From Rhodocyclaceae bacterium (lineage in GTDB: Bacteria > Pseudomonadota > Gammaproteobacteria > Burkholderiales > Rhodocyclaceae), in the NCBI GenBank assembly GCA_023383815.1, contig JAHDYG010000001.1:1-64000 (forward strand): a stretch of 64,000 bases of DNA, written 5' to 3'. This document shows positions 38,118 through 47,550 of the stretch, piece by piece. Numbering within the stretch: the stretch's first letter is position 1; the number at the start of each line of letters is the position of its first letter. The notes below the pieces were generated by a model that did no database searches, was not told where the DNA came from, and saw only the letters and a program-made list of their open reading frames with translations. The position numbers were made by a program, and so were the translations under genes.

Positions 38118-39377
38118 ATGACGCCCCAGTCCTTCGCCCTCTTCTTCCTGTCGCTCCTGTCGCTTTCGATTTTCGCCCGGCTCGTGCTGATGCTGCGTCA
38201 GATGCGCCATGTGCGGCTGAACCGCGACCGGGTGCCTGAGCCCTTCGCTCAGGTCATTTCAGGCGACGCGCACCGCAAGGCCGCCGACTACTTGCGTGCG
38301 CGCATGCAGGTCGCACTCGCAGGGCTCTTCATCGGTGCAAGCTTCCTGATCGGGATGACCTGGGGCGGAGGCCTGCAGGCTTTGCACGACCAGTTGTCCC
38401 ACCTTTTCAGTGCCGGAAGCCTGCTCCACGGGATCGCACTCCTGGCCGGACTGGCGACCGCAGGCTGGCTGATCGAACTGCCCCTGACGCTCTACCGGAT
38501 CTTCGGGGTTGAGAGACGCTTCGGCTTCAATCGCATGACTCCGGCACTCTTCATCGCAGACCTCGTGCGCGGCGCCTTCATCGTGGCACTCATCGGCCTG
38601 CCTGCGCTCGCAGCCGTGCTCTGGCTCATGAATGCCAGCACCGGATTGTGGTGGTTGTGGGTCTGGCTCTTCTGGCTGGGGCTCAATCTGATGGCGTTGA
38701 TCGTGTGGCCACTTTTCATCGCGCCGTTGTTCAACCGCTTCACCCCACTGCAGGACGAGGGCCTGAACGCACGCATCGGCGCCCTGCTGCAGCGCTGCGG
38801 CTTTCCGCCGCGCAAGCTGTACGTGATGGACGGCTCACGCCGGTCCACACATGGCAACGCGTATTTCACCGGTTTCGGTGCCGCGCGACGCATCGTCTTC
38901 TTCGACACCCTGCTCGAAAAGCTCACGCCCGATGAAGTCGAGGCCGTGCTCGCGCACGAACTCGGGCATTTCCATCACCGTCACATCGTCCAACGCATCG
39001 GCGTGACGGCCGGCACGAGCCTCGGCCTGCTCTGGATGCTCGCACAACTGGCCGACACCCACTGGTTCTACGCCGGCCTCGGTGTCACCGCACCCGATTC
39101 CGCAACCGCACTGGCGCTCTTTTCGCTTGTTCTGCCCGTAGTCGGCTTCCTCCTCACCCCGCTCGCAAGCCACTGGTCGCGCCGACACGAATTCGAGGCC
39201 GATCGCTACGCTGCGCATCACGCGCAAGCGGAGCATCTCGCAAGCGCGCTCGTAAAGCTCTACCGTGACAACGCCGCCACGCTCACGCCCGATCCGCTCT
39301 ACTCCCGCGTGTTCGACTCGCATCCGCCTGCGGGGGCGCGAATCGAAGCGCTGCATGCGGGCAGCACCCGCGCATGA
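38118..39377 (+). CDS. M48-family integral membrane peptidase (Ste24/CAAX protease type)
   Basis: The 419-residue protein is a zinc metallopeptidase of the Ste24 branch. It has several hydrophobic helices (for example LFFLSLLSLSIFARLVLML at the start and GLWWLWVWLFWLGLNLMALIVWPLFIAPLF in the middle). A PPRKLYVMDGSRRSTHGNAYFTG block is diagnostic, and the zinc motif HELGH lies in LAHELGHFHH. A second ligand Glu is in RHEFEADRYA. It probably degrades or processes membrane proteins. Its stop overlaps the rsgA start as ATGA. Confidence 0.9.
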   Translation: MTPQSFALFFLSLLSLSIFARLVLMLRQMRHVRLNRDRVPEPFAQVISGDAHRKAADYLRARMQVALAGLFIGASFLIGMTWGGGLQALHDQLSHLFSAGSLLHGIALLAGLATAGWLIELPLTLYRIFGVERRFGFNRMTPALFIADLVRGAFIVALIGLPALAAVLWLMNASTGLWWLWVWLFWLGLNLMALIVWPLFIAPLFNRFTPLQDEGLNARIGALLQRCGFPPRKLYVMDGSRRSTHGNAYFTGFGAARRIVFFDTLLEKLTPDEVEAVLAHELGHFHHRHIVQRIGVTAGTSLGLLWMLAQLADTHWFYAGLGVTAPDSATALALFSLVLPVVGFLLTPLASHWSRRHEFEADRYAAHHAQAEHLASALVKLYRDNAATLTPDPLYSRVFDSHPPAGARIEALHAGSTRA

Positions 39378-40306
39378 GCGCCTCCCGAGCAACCATGCGC
39401 GGTGTCGTCGTGGCAGCCTTCGGGCGTCACTATGAGGTCCGGCCGATCGGAGACGACGGCTCACCCGATTTCTCAGCGACACCGCTGCGCTGTGACCCGC
39501 GTGGCAAGAAAAGCGTCTATGCCTGCGGAGATGAAGTCGAGATCGAGTCGAGTTCCAACGACCAGGGGGTGATTACCGCGCTGGCGCCACGGCGCAACCT
39601 GTTGTGGCGCTCGGATGCCTTCCGCCAGAAGCTCATCGCGGCCAACCTGAGCTGTATCGCGATCGTCGTCGCAACCGAACCGGGTTTCAGTACACTGTTG
39701 ATCTCTCGCTGCATCGCGGCGGCCGAACACCAGAACCTTCGCCCGGTCATCGTGCTGAACAAGATCGATCTCGCCGAACGGCGTGCCGCAGCGCGCACGC
39801 AGCTTACTCCGTTCGCGGCGCTCGGCTACCGCATCGTCGAGCTGTCGGCGATCGAGGGCGCCACTGCGCTGATGACCGAATTGACCGGCGAACGCAGCAT
39901 CCTCGTCGGACAGTCCGGGATGGGAAAATCAACCCTCGTCAACGCCCTCGTTCCCCACGCCAACGCGGCCACACGCGAGATTTCCAGCGCTCTCGACAGC
40001 GGCAAGCACACAACCACCCACGCCCGCCTCTATGGATTGCCGGCAGGCGGATGGCTCATCGACAGCCCCGGCCTGCAGGCCTTCGGTCTTGCCCACCTCA
40101 GCGCCGAAGAACTCGCACAAAGCTTCATCGAACTGCGCCCGCTCCTTGGCCGCTGCCGCTTCCGCGACTGCCACCACGACGCCGAACCGGGCTGCGCGTT
40201 GCGCGAAGCGGTGAACGAGAACCGGATCGACCGGCAGCGCTTCGAACACTACCAGTCGATCCGGGACGAGATCGAAAACGCGGGTCGGCAGGCGCGCGGG
40301 TGGTGA
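39374..40306 (+). CDS. rsgA: Ribosome small subunit-dependent GTPase A
   Basis: RsgA helps 30S subunit maturation. The 310-residue protein has the circularly permuted GTPase order: NKIDL (G4) precedes GQSGMGKST (G1) and DSPGL (G3). An N-terminal OB fold precedes them, and a zinc knuckle, CRFRDCHHDAEPGC, follows. The ATG overlaps the M48 peptidase stop, so translation is coupled. The same pairing of an Ste24-type protease, orn and rsgA is common in betaproteobacteria. It converges with pilE, with 23 bases between stops. Confidence 0.96.
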   Translation: MSASRATMRGVVVAAFGRHYEVRPIGDDGSPDFSATPLRCDPRGKKSVYACGDEVEIESSSNDQGVITALAPRRNLLWRSDAFRQKLIAANLSCIAIVVATEPGFSTLLISRCIAAAEHQNLRPVIVLNKIDLAERRAAARTQLTPFAALGYRIVELSAIEGATALMTELTGERSILVGQSGMGKSTLVNALVPHANAATREISSALDSGKHTTTHARLYGLPAGGWLIDSPGLQAFGLAHLSAEELAQSFIELRPLLGRCRFRDCHHDAEPGCALREAVNENRIDRQRFEHYQSIRDEIENAGRQARGW

Positions 40307-40329
40307 CTCCACCCGCAACGGGGGTCAAC

Positions 40330-40785
40330 TCACCAGCACTGCTGAACCGTTACGCCAGCCTTCTGCCCGACGACTCCCTTGACGCCCGCGTGCGTCAGTG
40401 TGAGCTCACCGCATTTGTCGTCCGCCTGCGCTCCCGCCCGCGTTGCCCGGATCGTGAACGTCGTTGCGGTCGCCACCGGCATCGTAATGTTGTAGTACGC
40501 GCCGGCAGCTCCCGGGTTCGGGGGGCAGGTCGTCATTCCGGCTGGAATCTGCGGCGTCGGCGCAACCGCGAGATAACTCGCAGGGGTCGACAGCGAATAC
40601 CTGCGCTCCATCGCATTGGCAAGGCTCATCATCACCGTGGTGCAGTCCGCACGACGAGATTTTCGCACGTGCTCCTGATAGCTCGGGAATGCAACGGTAC
40701 CAAGAATCGCCACGATCGCGACGACGATCATGATCTCGATCAGTGAAAAGCCCGCCAAGGATCTTCGAATGACCCGCACGTTCAT
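40330..40785 (-). CDS. pilE: Type IV pilus minor pilin PilE
   Basis: The 151-residue prepilin has a short leader ending in Gly, then FSLIEIMIVVAIVAILGTVAFPSY, with Glu5 of the mature protein. The C-terminal part has paired cysteines (CTT, CPP, KCGE, QQCW) that could form a disulfide loop. It is the last gene of the minor pilin operon. Its ATG overlaps the pilY2 stop as ATGA, and GGAGGAGC lies just upstream. Position and size match PilE of the Pseudomonas fimU-pilE cluster. Confidence 0.9.
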   Translation of the reverse strand: MNVRVIRRSLAGFSLIEIMIVVAIVAILGTVAFPSYQEHVRKSRRADCTTVMMSLANAMERRYSLSTPASYLAVAPTPQIPAGMTTCPPNPGAAGAYYNITMPVATATTFTIRATRAGAQADDKCGELTLTHAGVKGVVGQKAGVTVQQCW

Positions 40786-41138
40786 TGCTCCTCCGTGAAT
40801 GGCATGATGGTCGTGACCACGGGCCGCTGACCCGGATCCTGGTACCAGTCGTAGCCCACGCTGCGTCCAACCACGGAACGCAGTGTCGATGCGACTGTGT
40901 TCGGCTCTCCAACCAATGCCCGGCCGCGCAGGTGCGTCTCCGCTGTGACGGAATAAACCCTGCCATCGATCGTCACCGACAGCGGCGTAACGCTGACGCT
41001 TTCAAGTCGTCCGCTCTCGACGGTACGGTACTGACGCTCCTGCGCCAGCAAAGGACCCGCCAGGGCAAGCGCTCCGACCAACGCGACCGCAATCATCCGG
41101 GCCGGCCTCCAAGACATCAAGAAATCTAGCGTACTCAT
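40782..41138 (-). CDS. pilY2: PilY2-like small exported protein
   Basis: The 118-residue protein has a signal peptide (MIAVALVGALALAGPLLA) and a short mature part with no known domain (VTIDGRVYSVTAETHLRG). I call it PilY2 mainly from its place between pilY1 and pilE, its size and its export signal. Sequence similarity could not be tested. It starts at MSTLDF, with GAGGG eight bases upstream; an ATG five codons earlier has a poorer site. Confidence 0.6.
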   Translation of the reverse strand: MSTLDFLMSWRPARMIAVALVGALALAGPLLAQERQYRTVESGRLESVSVTPLSVTIDGRVYSVTAETHLRGRALVGEPNTVASTLRSVVGRSVGYDWYQDPGQRPVVTTIMPFTEEQ

Positions 41139-41166
41139 GGTCAAGACCCTCATCGCGAAACGGAGC

Positions 41167-44100
41167 TCAACGAATCTGCTGCCAGGACCTGCGTCCGGCC
41201 TGCCTTCTATTCACATCTGAACAAATGATCTGTCCAGAACTATCCGTCACGCATTCCTGCCCGGAACCGTCTGTACCTGTCGTTTCCGCGGGAGGATCAT
41301 TGACGATGCCGCCCGGATTGCGCCGACCGCTCACCGGAATCTTCTCGGATGGATTGCTCGGATTGGACATGAACTCGTCACCATTGAATTCGCCGTCTTT
41401 GTTCAGATCGAAAACACCGTGACTGGTCCGCCCCCCGCTGGCCGGATCGAGTTCCATGAACCACGACACACCGCCAGCACGGCAAGGATCTGGGTCCGGC
41501 ACCATCGTGATGTACTGTACCCGATCGTCCCGAATCCTCGGCTGGCCGACATACCGCTCTCCTTGCGCAGACGCACCAGGCGGAATCAGATCGAGATAGA
41601 ACCCCTTGTGACTGGCAGTCATCGAGTTGTTGCTGACCAGCCGAATATCGTGCTCGAAGGTGTTTCCATCTTCGTTGGTGAATGATGCCTTCATCTGCTC
41701 AAGAATGATCTCCTGCTCCAGCAGATTGCTGCGCAGCACCTTCGCATCTCCACTCGCACTGTCGCAACCGCTCGGGCGCGATGGGTTCGGCGTACCCGGT
41801 GCGAGAAACTTTACCCCGCATTCGTCAATCACGCCATAAAGCGAGTTCACCGGACTGGTCGTGCCCTGATCGCCGACTTCCAGATACTTGCCCGTACCGA
41901 AATACACCATGACCTCGGGCTTACCTTGCCCGGTGAATCTTCCGGCATTGGGAGCCCCCTGAATATGCTGCACTGCAGCACTCGCACTCACCGCCTTGAA
42001 CAAGGGCTTCGGTGCACCACCTCCTTCGAAGGCGATGCTCCAGTCGGAAGGATTTCCGCTGATGTCGAACTTCCAGAGATTTCCACGCATGTCGCCCGCA
42101 TAAACCAAATCCGCATTCCCATTGAGGTTTGAATCAATGGCGACGGGTCGACTCAAACCGTTTGAATTCGCAAAGGAGCCGACCCCAGTGTCGAGCTGCT
42201 TGAGCAGCGCTCCAGTCTTTAGATCAAGGATAAACAGCTGCGCACGGTGAGAATCACTGTTGTACCCGTTGCCGAAGATCGCCACCCAATGTCCGCTTTC
42301 GGTCCGAACAATCGAAGCCTGCCCAACGGCATAGCCCAGTTCGGGATCCGTGAACTCCCAGAGAACCTTGCTCTTGTTGAAACTCGTCGCATTGTCGACA
42401 TCAAGTGCAAAGTAGGCTCGCCCTCCCGCGCCCGTGGAGCCCACGAGAATCGTACGCCAGGATCCGTCGAGATATGCGTCAGCAGCCTTGGGGGAGCCAT
42501 CCACGTAATAGTGGTGTGCATAATCCTTGTCGGCCAGATCTGCGAGCCTCCCTCCGTCAAAGAGGGCGTTGGGCACGTACGCAAACCGCTCAACCCCGGT
42601 CAGCGCATCGAAAGCGTGAAGCATGCCGTCATTTGCCCCGACGTAGATCGTCTTACTGCGTCCCTTGTAGCTCGCACTGTTTCGTCTGCTCTTGTACGCT
42701 TCACGCAGCGCAGTCGGCAACCCGGTCGCGTTGCCGTACCCAAAATCCTCGGTGCCAACAAGCGCTGCCGTCGAATTGATGATGTCTCCAAGAAGACCGC
42801 TCCGTCGTCTGAAATCACCACTCCCCGTCCCCTCCTTACTCCGATCGCCCCTAAGATAGTTGAGCAGGTTCACGTCGTCATTGAGCCAGACCTTCTGAGT
42901 CGGTGTCAGATCACCCCACAGAAAATCCGCTCCCCGCCCATCGTCCGGATGCCACGTGTAGATCTGACGTGTACTCGGGCCCGGTATCAACTCGGAGGCT
43001 TTCCACTTCTCATTCGGCTTCACCTTCCCATCCGCATCGAACTCGAATGCGAGGTACTCACCACTCCAATCCGCGGTGTCGAAAATGGCCTTATACACAA
43101 GCGTATCGCTATCGAGATTGGGGGAGCTGACCACGGCACCCGATGCTGAACCGATCTTCTCATTGACGGCAGCCAATGCCTTCTTGAGCTCCGTCTCGAA
43201 CTCCTGGGGATTGTTGGCCGAAAAATAGTCCCCTCGGCTATTCACCGCCGCATGGAGGACATTGTCCACCTTGCGTGAATCATCAACACTAACCACCGGA
43301 GTAGGCCAGTTGATGGTTGCACCGGAAATGATCGCGTCGAACGCATCATCCTTCGAGATCGCACCCACAATCCCGAATGTAATCGGCATCGTCACCATGT
43401 GCTGCCAGAAAGCCGGATTGAGCGCCGAGGTCGGAACTTCATTGTCGAGCGTACTCAGATCACGCTTCCAATAGTGCATTGCGATGTCCGCAACCGTATC
43501 CGATGCATCGTCGCGGAACGGAGAAACTGCGGAATAGGTGAAACTCTGGCTGTTCGGCCCGGTGATGGTCGGACCGCCCGTGTTGTCCACGTTCCCAAGA
43601 CCCGAAAAAGACCCGTTCCAATATCCGTCTGTCATGAGAATCGTAAAACTCTTCCGGCAAGAAAGATGATTCCCGCCGGACACCCCTGGGGTCGTGCTCC
43701 AAGGGCCGATCGCATTGTCGTTCTCGAAGTAGCGCCCGGCCGCGTTGAGCGCCCTGCGTAGTGGCGTACTGCCACTCGCTGGCACCGAAAACAGCCAGTC
43801 ATAGAAATCCTCTCGGGCGGTTCCCGTAAACTCACGTACGCCTCGCTGCAGCACAGGAACCGAAGCACCGTCGATGGTCGAATTCGACCCTTTGTTGATG
43901 CGACCGTAGCCTACACGCAGTCCACCATCGATCGTCGCAAATGCACGGCTCACTCCGGCCTTGGCGGCATAGGCCCTGGTCCGGTAGTAGCTGTACCAGT
44001 TCGCAAAATTCTGCTCCTGTGCCGAAGGCAGCACGACCTTGACGTAGCAATCGTTGTCCGTGATGCTCCCAGGCGACGCGCATCCCGGTCGAGGTGGGCT

Positions 44101-44583
44101 GAAAACGTGATAAAACGCGCGCTCCCCGGAATTGACCCAGTCTCCGTCATAGCCCCAGGTCGCCCGGAAGTTGCTCCCGAGATTGACCCGATTCGATGCG
44201 CGGCCGGAAAGGTCATAGCCGTTGAACCAGGCAGAGGAAAACGATGCGTCACCAAGGCTGTTTCCGTTGTGATCGACAGGCGGCAAATAGACAACATCCG
44301 GGTTGTAGTACTGCCGGTTATAGGTCACCGACGTGCCTCGCTGATAGCTCTTGCCAAGACCATCTGGCAGGAATGACCAGTACATCGACCCAGAATCATC
44401 ATGAATGTACATGAGATTGGGCGGCAGTGACCCGCCCACCGCGAGTGGCACCTCCGCAATATTGAATGGCGCAGCCCCGGCCGACTGCAGTCCAAGCAAA
44501 GGTAGTGCTGCACCCAGCGCGAGAACGAGCGGGCTCGGTCGCCACCGACGCTCGCCGCTACGGAAGTTCGCTTTCCTGCTCAT
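41167..44583 (-). CDS. pilY1: PilY1-type pilus tip adhesin
   Basis: The 1138-residue protein is the pilus tip adhesin and surface-contact sensor. A signal peptide (VLALGAALPLLGLQSAGA) precedes a von Willebrand A-like region with MIDAS motif DDSGS at 62-66 and ILMTDGYW. The C-terminal PilC-type beta-propeller (from KTIYVGANDGMLHAFDA) contains a calcium loop, DSNLNGNAD, near residue 818. A second EF-hand-like loop, DLNKDGEFNGDE, lies near residue 1057, outside the usual propeller site. The start has CAGGAG eight bases upstream. The stretch looks richer in A and T than the genes around it, as is common for surface-exposed pilus genes. Confidence 0.93.
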   Translation of the reverse strand: MSRKANFRSGERRWRPSPLVLALGAALPLLGLQSAGAAPFNIAEVPLAVGGSLPPNLMYIHDDSGSMYWSFLPDGLGKSYQRGTSVTYNRQYYNPDVVYLPPVDHNGNSLGDASFSSAWFNGYDLSGRASNRVNLGSNFRATWGYDGDWVNSGERAFYHVFSPPRPGCASPGSITDNDCYVKVVLPSAQEQNFANWYSYYRTRAYAAKAGVSRAFATIDGGLRVGYGRINKGSNSTIDGASVPVLQRGVREFTGTAREDFYDWLFSVPASGSTPLRRALNAAGRYFENDNAIGPWSTTPGVSGGNHLSCRKSFTILMTDGYWNGSFSGLGNVDNTGGPTITGPNSQSFTYSAVSPFRDDASDTVADIAMHYWKRDLSTLDNEVPTSALNPAFWQHMVTMPITFGIVGAISKDDAFDAIISGATINWPTPVVSVDDSRKVDNVLHAAVNSRGDYFSANNPQEFETELKKALAAVNEKIGSASGAVVSSPNLDSDTLVYKAIFDTADWSGEYLAFEFDADGKVKPNEKWKASELIPGPSTRQIYTWHPDDGRGADFLWGDLTPTQKVWLNDDVNLLNYLRGDRSKEGTGSGDFRRRSGLLGDIINSTAALVGTEDFGYGNATGLPTALREAYKSRRNSASYKGRSKTIYVGANDGMLHAFDALTGVERFAYVPNALFDGGRLADLADKDYAHHYYVDGSPKAADAYLDGSWRTILVGSTGAGGRAYFALDVDNATSFNKSKVLWEFTDPELGYAVGQASIVRTESGHWVAIFGNGYNSDSHRAQLFILDLKTGALLKQLDTGVGSFANSNGLSRPVAIDSNLNGNADLVYAGDMRGNLWKFDISGNPSDWSIAFEGGGAPKPLFKAVSASAAVQHIQGAPNAGRFTGQGKPEVMVYFGTGKYLEVGDQGTTSPVNSLYGVIDECGVKFLAPGTPNPSRPSGCDSASGDAKVLRSNLLEQEIILEQMKASFTNEDGNTFEHDIRLVSNNSMTASHKGFYLDLIPPGASAQGERYVGQPRIRDDRVQYITMVPDPDPCRAGGVSWFMELDPASGGRTSHGVFDLNKDGEFNGDEFMSNPSNPSEKIPVSGRRNPGGIVNDPPAETTGTDGSGQECVTDSSGQIICSDVNRRQAGRRSWQQIR

Positions 44584-44663
44584 GTTGATTCTCCTGCATG
44601 CCGCCGCACTCGCGGCTGAGTTCACTTTCCGGCCGCCGCAACGCTTCCGGTCGACGAAGATCC

Positions 44664-45197
44664 CTACTGTCCGAACACCGACTGAACCACCACCACAGCA
44701 CTGGCACTTGCCCCGACCCCTCGCGCACTGATCCGGAAACGAGGCCGATCCTTCACCGCACCTGCTCCGAGATCGGATCTCACCGGCGGCAACTGTTCGA
44801 TCATGTACTCTGGCGGTGCCGCCACGCCCACGACTCCGGCCACCGGCACCGCGTTACCCGCTCCCCAGTTGCCGTCCTGGTCAAGGTTGGTCCGCTCTGC
44901 GCTCACCGATAGATCATAGAAACCCGCCCCTGCCGGAGGAAGCGTTCGGTTCAAGACCTGCTGCTCACCAATCCGCAGCGCCAGCTCGGCCGCCTGAAAT
45001 GCGCTGTTGCGGTCCCGAAGATTGCCGGACATCCGCTCCTGTTGAGTCGTGGTATTCATTCCTGCCAGTCCGATCATCGTCATGATGACCATCAGAATCA
45101 GACCAATTATGAGCACCGTTCCGCGCTGCCCGCGCACGGAACCCGCAACCCTCCGGCCCCTCTCCATTGCACGCCCGATCCGAATCGAAAACATCAT
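44664..45197 (-). CDS. pilX: Minor pilin PilX
   Basis: The 177-residue protein has the PilX pattern. A basic leader ending RGQRG precedes TVLIIGLILMVIMTMIGLAGMNTTTQQERMSG. It lacks Glu5, as other PilX proteins do, and the pattern QxRMSGNLRDRNSAFQAAE is typical. It would be part of the priming complex at the pilus tip with PilVW, FimU and PilY1. The chosen ATG has GGAGGG five bases upstream; a second ATG follows at once. Confidence 0.88.
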   Translation of the reverse strand: MMFSIRIGRAMERGRRVAGSVRGQRGTVLIIGLILMVIMTMIGLAGMNTTTQQERMSGNLRDRNSAFQAAELALRIGEQQVLNRTLPPAGAGFYDLSVSAERTNLDQDGNWGAGNAVPVAGVVGVAAPPEYMIEQLPPVRSDLGAGAVKDRPRFRISARGVGASASAVVVVQSVFGQ

Positions 45198-45248
45198 TAC
45201 ATCCCTCCTGCACGACCATCCCGAACAGACACACCGAGACCAAATCAC

Positions 45249-46304
45249 TCAGTTCAGGAGGTTCCGCATCGCAGTAACAAGCTCGAACGACTGACGCAGA
45301 CGCTTGCTCGCCGGCAGGACCTCTCCGTCGTACGTGAAAGGCTTCGGCTCGCGCGAAGCGCTGTCTTCACTTTCGGCCAGAAGATCCGTCCTGAACGCCC
45401 GGACCTGCCCCCACTGCGTACCGATCGCCGCCGCCTGAAGATAGGCATCGATCTGTCGATCTGCATCGCTATCCACACCAAACACCGCGCGCATGTCGGT
45501 AATATTCTCCACGATTTCATCAGCCGGAATCCCTGCGGTGATCAAATCGCCTGCTCCATTGGTTGTTACGCGTACACGATAGAGCGAGAACACCGGGGAA
45601 CCATCAGTCTGGACGCGACCGGTGTTTCCTACGTAATACGCCTCCTCACGGATTCGCATCACTCGTGCCCCCATTCCATACTGCTTCGAAAGCAACGCTG
45701 TCGTATTCACCCCACCGCCATGCTGGATGACAGTCCCGGCTACAGCGCTGGCCCTGAAAATGTCCGCCGCCTCGCAGTCGGTGATGGCGACGAGATCGCC
45801 CGGCTGGATTCCATCAGGATTTCCGGTCAGCACCAACGGAGCCCCCGCCGACCCGAGATCGGCCGCAAGACCAACAGGGTTGGGGCCACCGCTGCGAAAA
45901 ACAAACACGGAGGACGCTGCAACCCCCTGACCACCTGCCAAAAGGCTCGCCGTCGCGTCCGGAAGAACGAACCCTCGCATCGCGAGCCCTGCCAGCGTAC
46001 GCTGCCCATTCGGAGGCGGGAACGCCTTGATGACGACCTGGCTTTCCGGTGGAAGACAACCAAAGAACCCGGCCATCCGTACATCATGCGTAATAATCTC
46101 CGCACCAATCCGCCCCGATTCCTGGACGCGCCCCATATGATCATTTGTTCGATATGAAACCTGCGTCTCGAAAACCACGTAGAGGACGGCTCCGATCATG
46201 AACAGACTGATCGCCATCGCGATCATCAGTTCGACCAGCGTCACCCCGCCCTGTTTGGCCGTAGAACGCAACCCACGGCACACCTTACCCGACTGAATGC
46301 TCAT
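45249..46304 (-). CDS. pilW: Minor pilin PilW
   Basis: The 351-residue protein has a prepilin site (KQGG then VTLVELMIAMAISLFMIGAVLYV, Glu5 present) and the long C-terminal part typical of PilW. MGRVQESGRIGAEIITHDVRMAGFFGC is the diagnostic block after the helix. The ATG overlaps the pilV stop as ATGA. It helps to prime pilus assembly and to present PilY1. Confidence 0.92.
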   Translation of the reverse strand: MSIQSGKVCRGLRSTAKQGGVTLVELMIAMAISLFMIGAVLYVVFETQVSYRTNDHMGRVQESGRIGAEIITHDVRMAGFFGCLPPESQVVIKAFPPPNGQRTLAGLAMRGFVLPDATASLLAGGQGVAASSVFVFRSGGPNPVGLAADLGSAGAPLVLTGNPDGIQPGDLVAITDCEAADIFRASAVAGTVIQHGGGVNTTALLSKQYGMGARVMRIREEAYYVGNTGRVQTDGSPVFSLYRVRVTTNGAGDLITAGIPADEIVENITDMRAVFGVDSDADRQIDAYLQAAAIGTQWGQVRAFRTDLLAESEDSASREPKPFTYDGEVLPASKRLRQSFELVTAMRNLLN

Positions 46305-46813
46305 AGCCGCCCCACGATCTGAATCAATGCATTGTCCTGAACCCTGTCCTGATTCGACGCATCGGTCTCGGTCCATCGCACGGAGACCACCACGAAGTTC
46401 CCGACCGCCTGACAGGCAACGCCGGCTGCGTCATTTCGCAGGCAGATTTGCCCGTCGCCGCCGGGCAAGGTGTTCTGGAGACGGATCTTCCAGGCCGACA
46501 GATCCTGGCCTGCAACGGTCGCGGCCGGAGGCGGTCCAGCGTCAAAATCAATGTTATACGCATTCCCGTTGATCGCGGCGTTGGCATTGGCGCGCATTCG
46601 GTCCAGAATGTTATAGGCCAGCACCGTCGCTTGGGAGCGCATCATCGCCCCATGATTGGCCTTGACGGCTGCCCCTTGCAGGCCCGCATGCCCAAGAATT
46701 CCAAACGAAAGCACGAGCATCGCAATCAGCACTTCGAGCAGCGTCGCTCCTCGCTGCCCCCGCTTGGACATACATCTGCGCAAACCGCGCGTGGCTGAAT
46801 CAACCAGGATCAT
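46301..46813 (-). CDS. pilV: Minor pilin PilV
   Basis: The 170-residue prepilin has a 21-residue basic leader ending RGQRG, then ATLLEVLIAMLVLSFGILG with Glu5. The first mature residue is Ala rather than the usual Phe or Met. The sequence GLQGAAVKANHGAMMRSQA is typical of PilV. The first ATG has GGAG seven bases upstream; a later ATG at residue 15 would give a shorter leader. It lies between fimU and pilW. Confidence 0.88.
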   Translation of the reverse strand: MILVDSATRGLRRCMSKRGQRGATLLEVLIAMLVLSFGILGHAGLQGAAVKANHGAMMRSQATVLAYNILDRMRANANAAINGNAYNIDFDAGPPPAATVAGQDLSAWKIRLQNTLPGGDGQICLRNDAAGVACQAVGNFVVVSVRWTETDASNQDRVQDNALIQIVGRL

Positions 46814-46841
46814 CTCTACACTCCATCAAACCTGTTCTCGT

Positions 46842-47354
46842 TCATGGACATGCCGTACGCCGCACGGAGACCCTGCCTGAAGGCAGGAGGTCGACGATTC
46901 TCGCGCGCTGAGCGCCTGACGTGCAGGAAGTCGGTACGAGCGTGAGGATCAGATTTCCTGCTGGACTCTGCTTCTCGCCAAGGCGTCCGAACGTGACCGT
47001 TCCGGTAGCGGGCGCAGCCGTGATGTCGATCAGCGCCGCATGCTGTTGCAAAATCCCGCTGGCGGGCGGAAGCGGTGGCACAGCTAGCGCATCTGCGCAC
47101 GCGGCGCCGAAGAACACGCACCAACCGTTTGTCAGGTCCAGGCCATCGGTCGCTTGAATCGTTACCGTCTGACCGCGCTTGAGCGCTTCACTGCGCGCGA
47201 GATTCAAGGCCGTCGCCAGCTCGTTGACCTGTGTCGACACACGGTTGTTACGTATGAACTCCAGAAAGCTCGGCACGCCAATCCCCAGCAGGATCGCCAG
47301 GATGGTGACCGTGATCATCAGTTCGGTGAGCGTGAATCCGCGCGATCGGTGCAT
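46842..47354 (-). CDS. fimU: Minor pilin FimU/GspH family
   Basis: The 170-residue prepilin has a short leader, MHRSRG, then FTLTELMITVTILAILLGIGVPSF with Glu5. It continues with the GspH pattern NELATALNLARSEALKRGQTVTI. It is the first gene of the minor pilin operon. The ATG at 47354 has CAGGACGCCACC before it; an ATG seven codons upstream has no ribosome site. The leader of the operon lies in the 196 bases shared with the divergent transporter gene, where I see GTAACGGTAACAG on the minus strand but no clear promoter. Confidence 0.9.
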   Translation of the reverse strand: MHRSRGFTLTELMITVTILAILLGIGVPSFLEFIRNNRVSTQVNELATALNLARSEALKRGQTVTIQATDGLDLTNGWCVFFGAACADALAVPPLPPASGILQQHAALIDITAAPATGTVTFGRLGEKQSPAGNLILTLVPTSCTSGAQRARIVDLLPSGRVSVRRTACP

Positions 47355-47550
47355 GGTGGCGTCCTGTCTTGGCATTCCGCACGCAATGAAAGGCGCTCGT
47401 GGGGCGGAATGCGGATCTGTTACCGTTACGGCTGCGATTGTTCGCCACCGGATCACGATGCACCAGCCGGGTGCGACGAGCGGCACAGGACCGCCGACCG
47501 GCGGACGGATCGCCGACGGAGTGCAGATCGATTTCCCGAAGGACCATGAC

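Noticed and set aside
47355-47550. A sigma54-type promoter (TGGC...CGCA) before the minor pilin operon
   Set aside because: The spacing between the GG and GC elements is one base short and the flanking positions do not fit.
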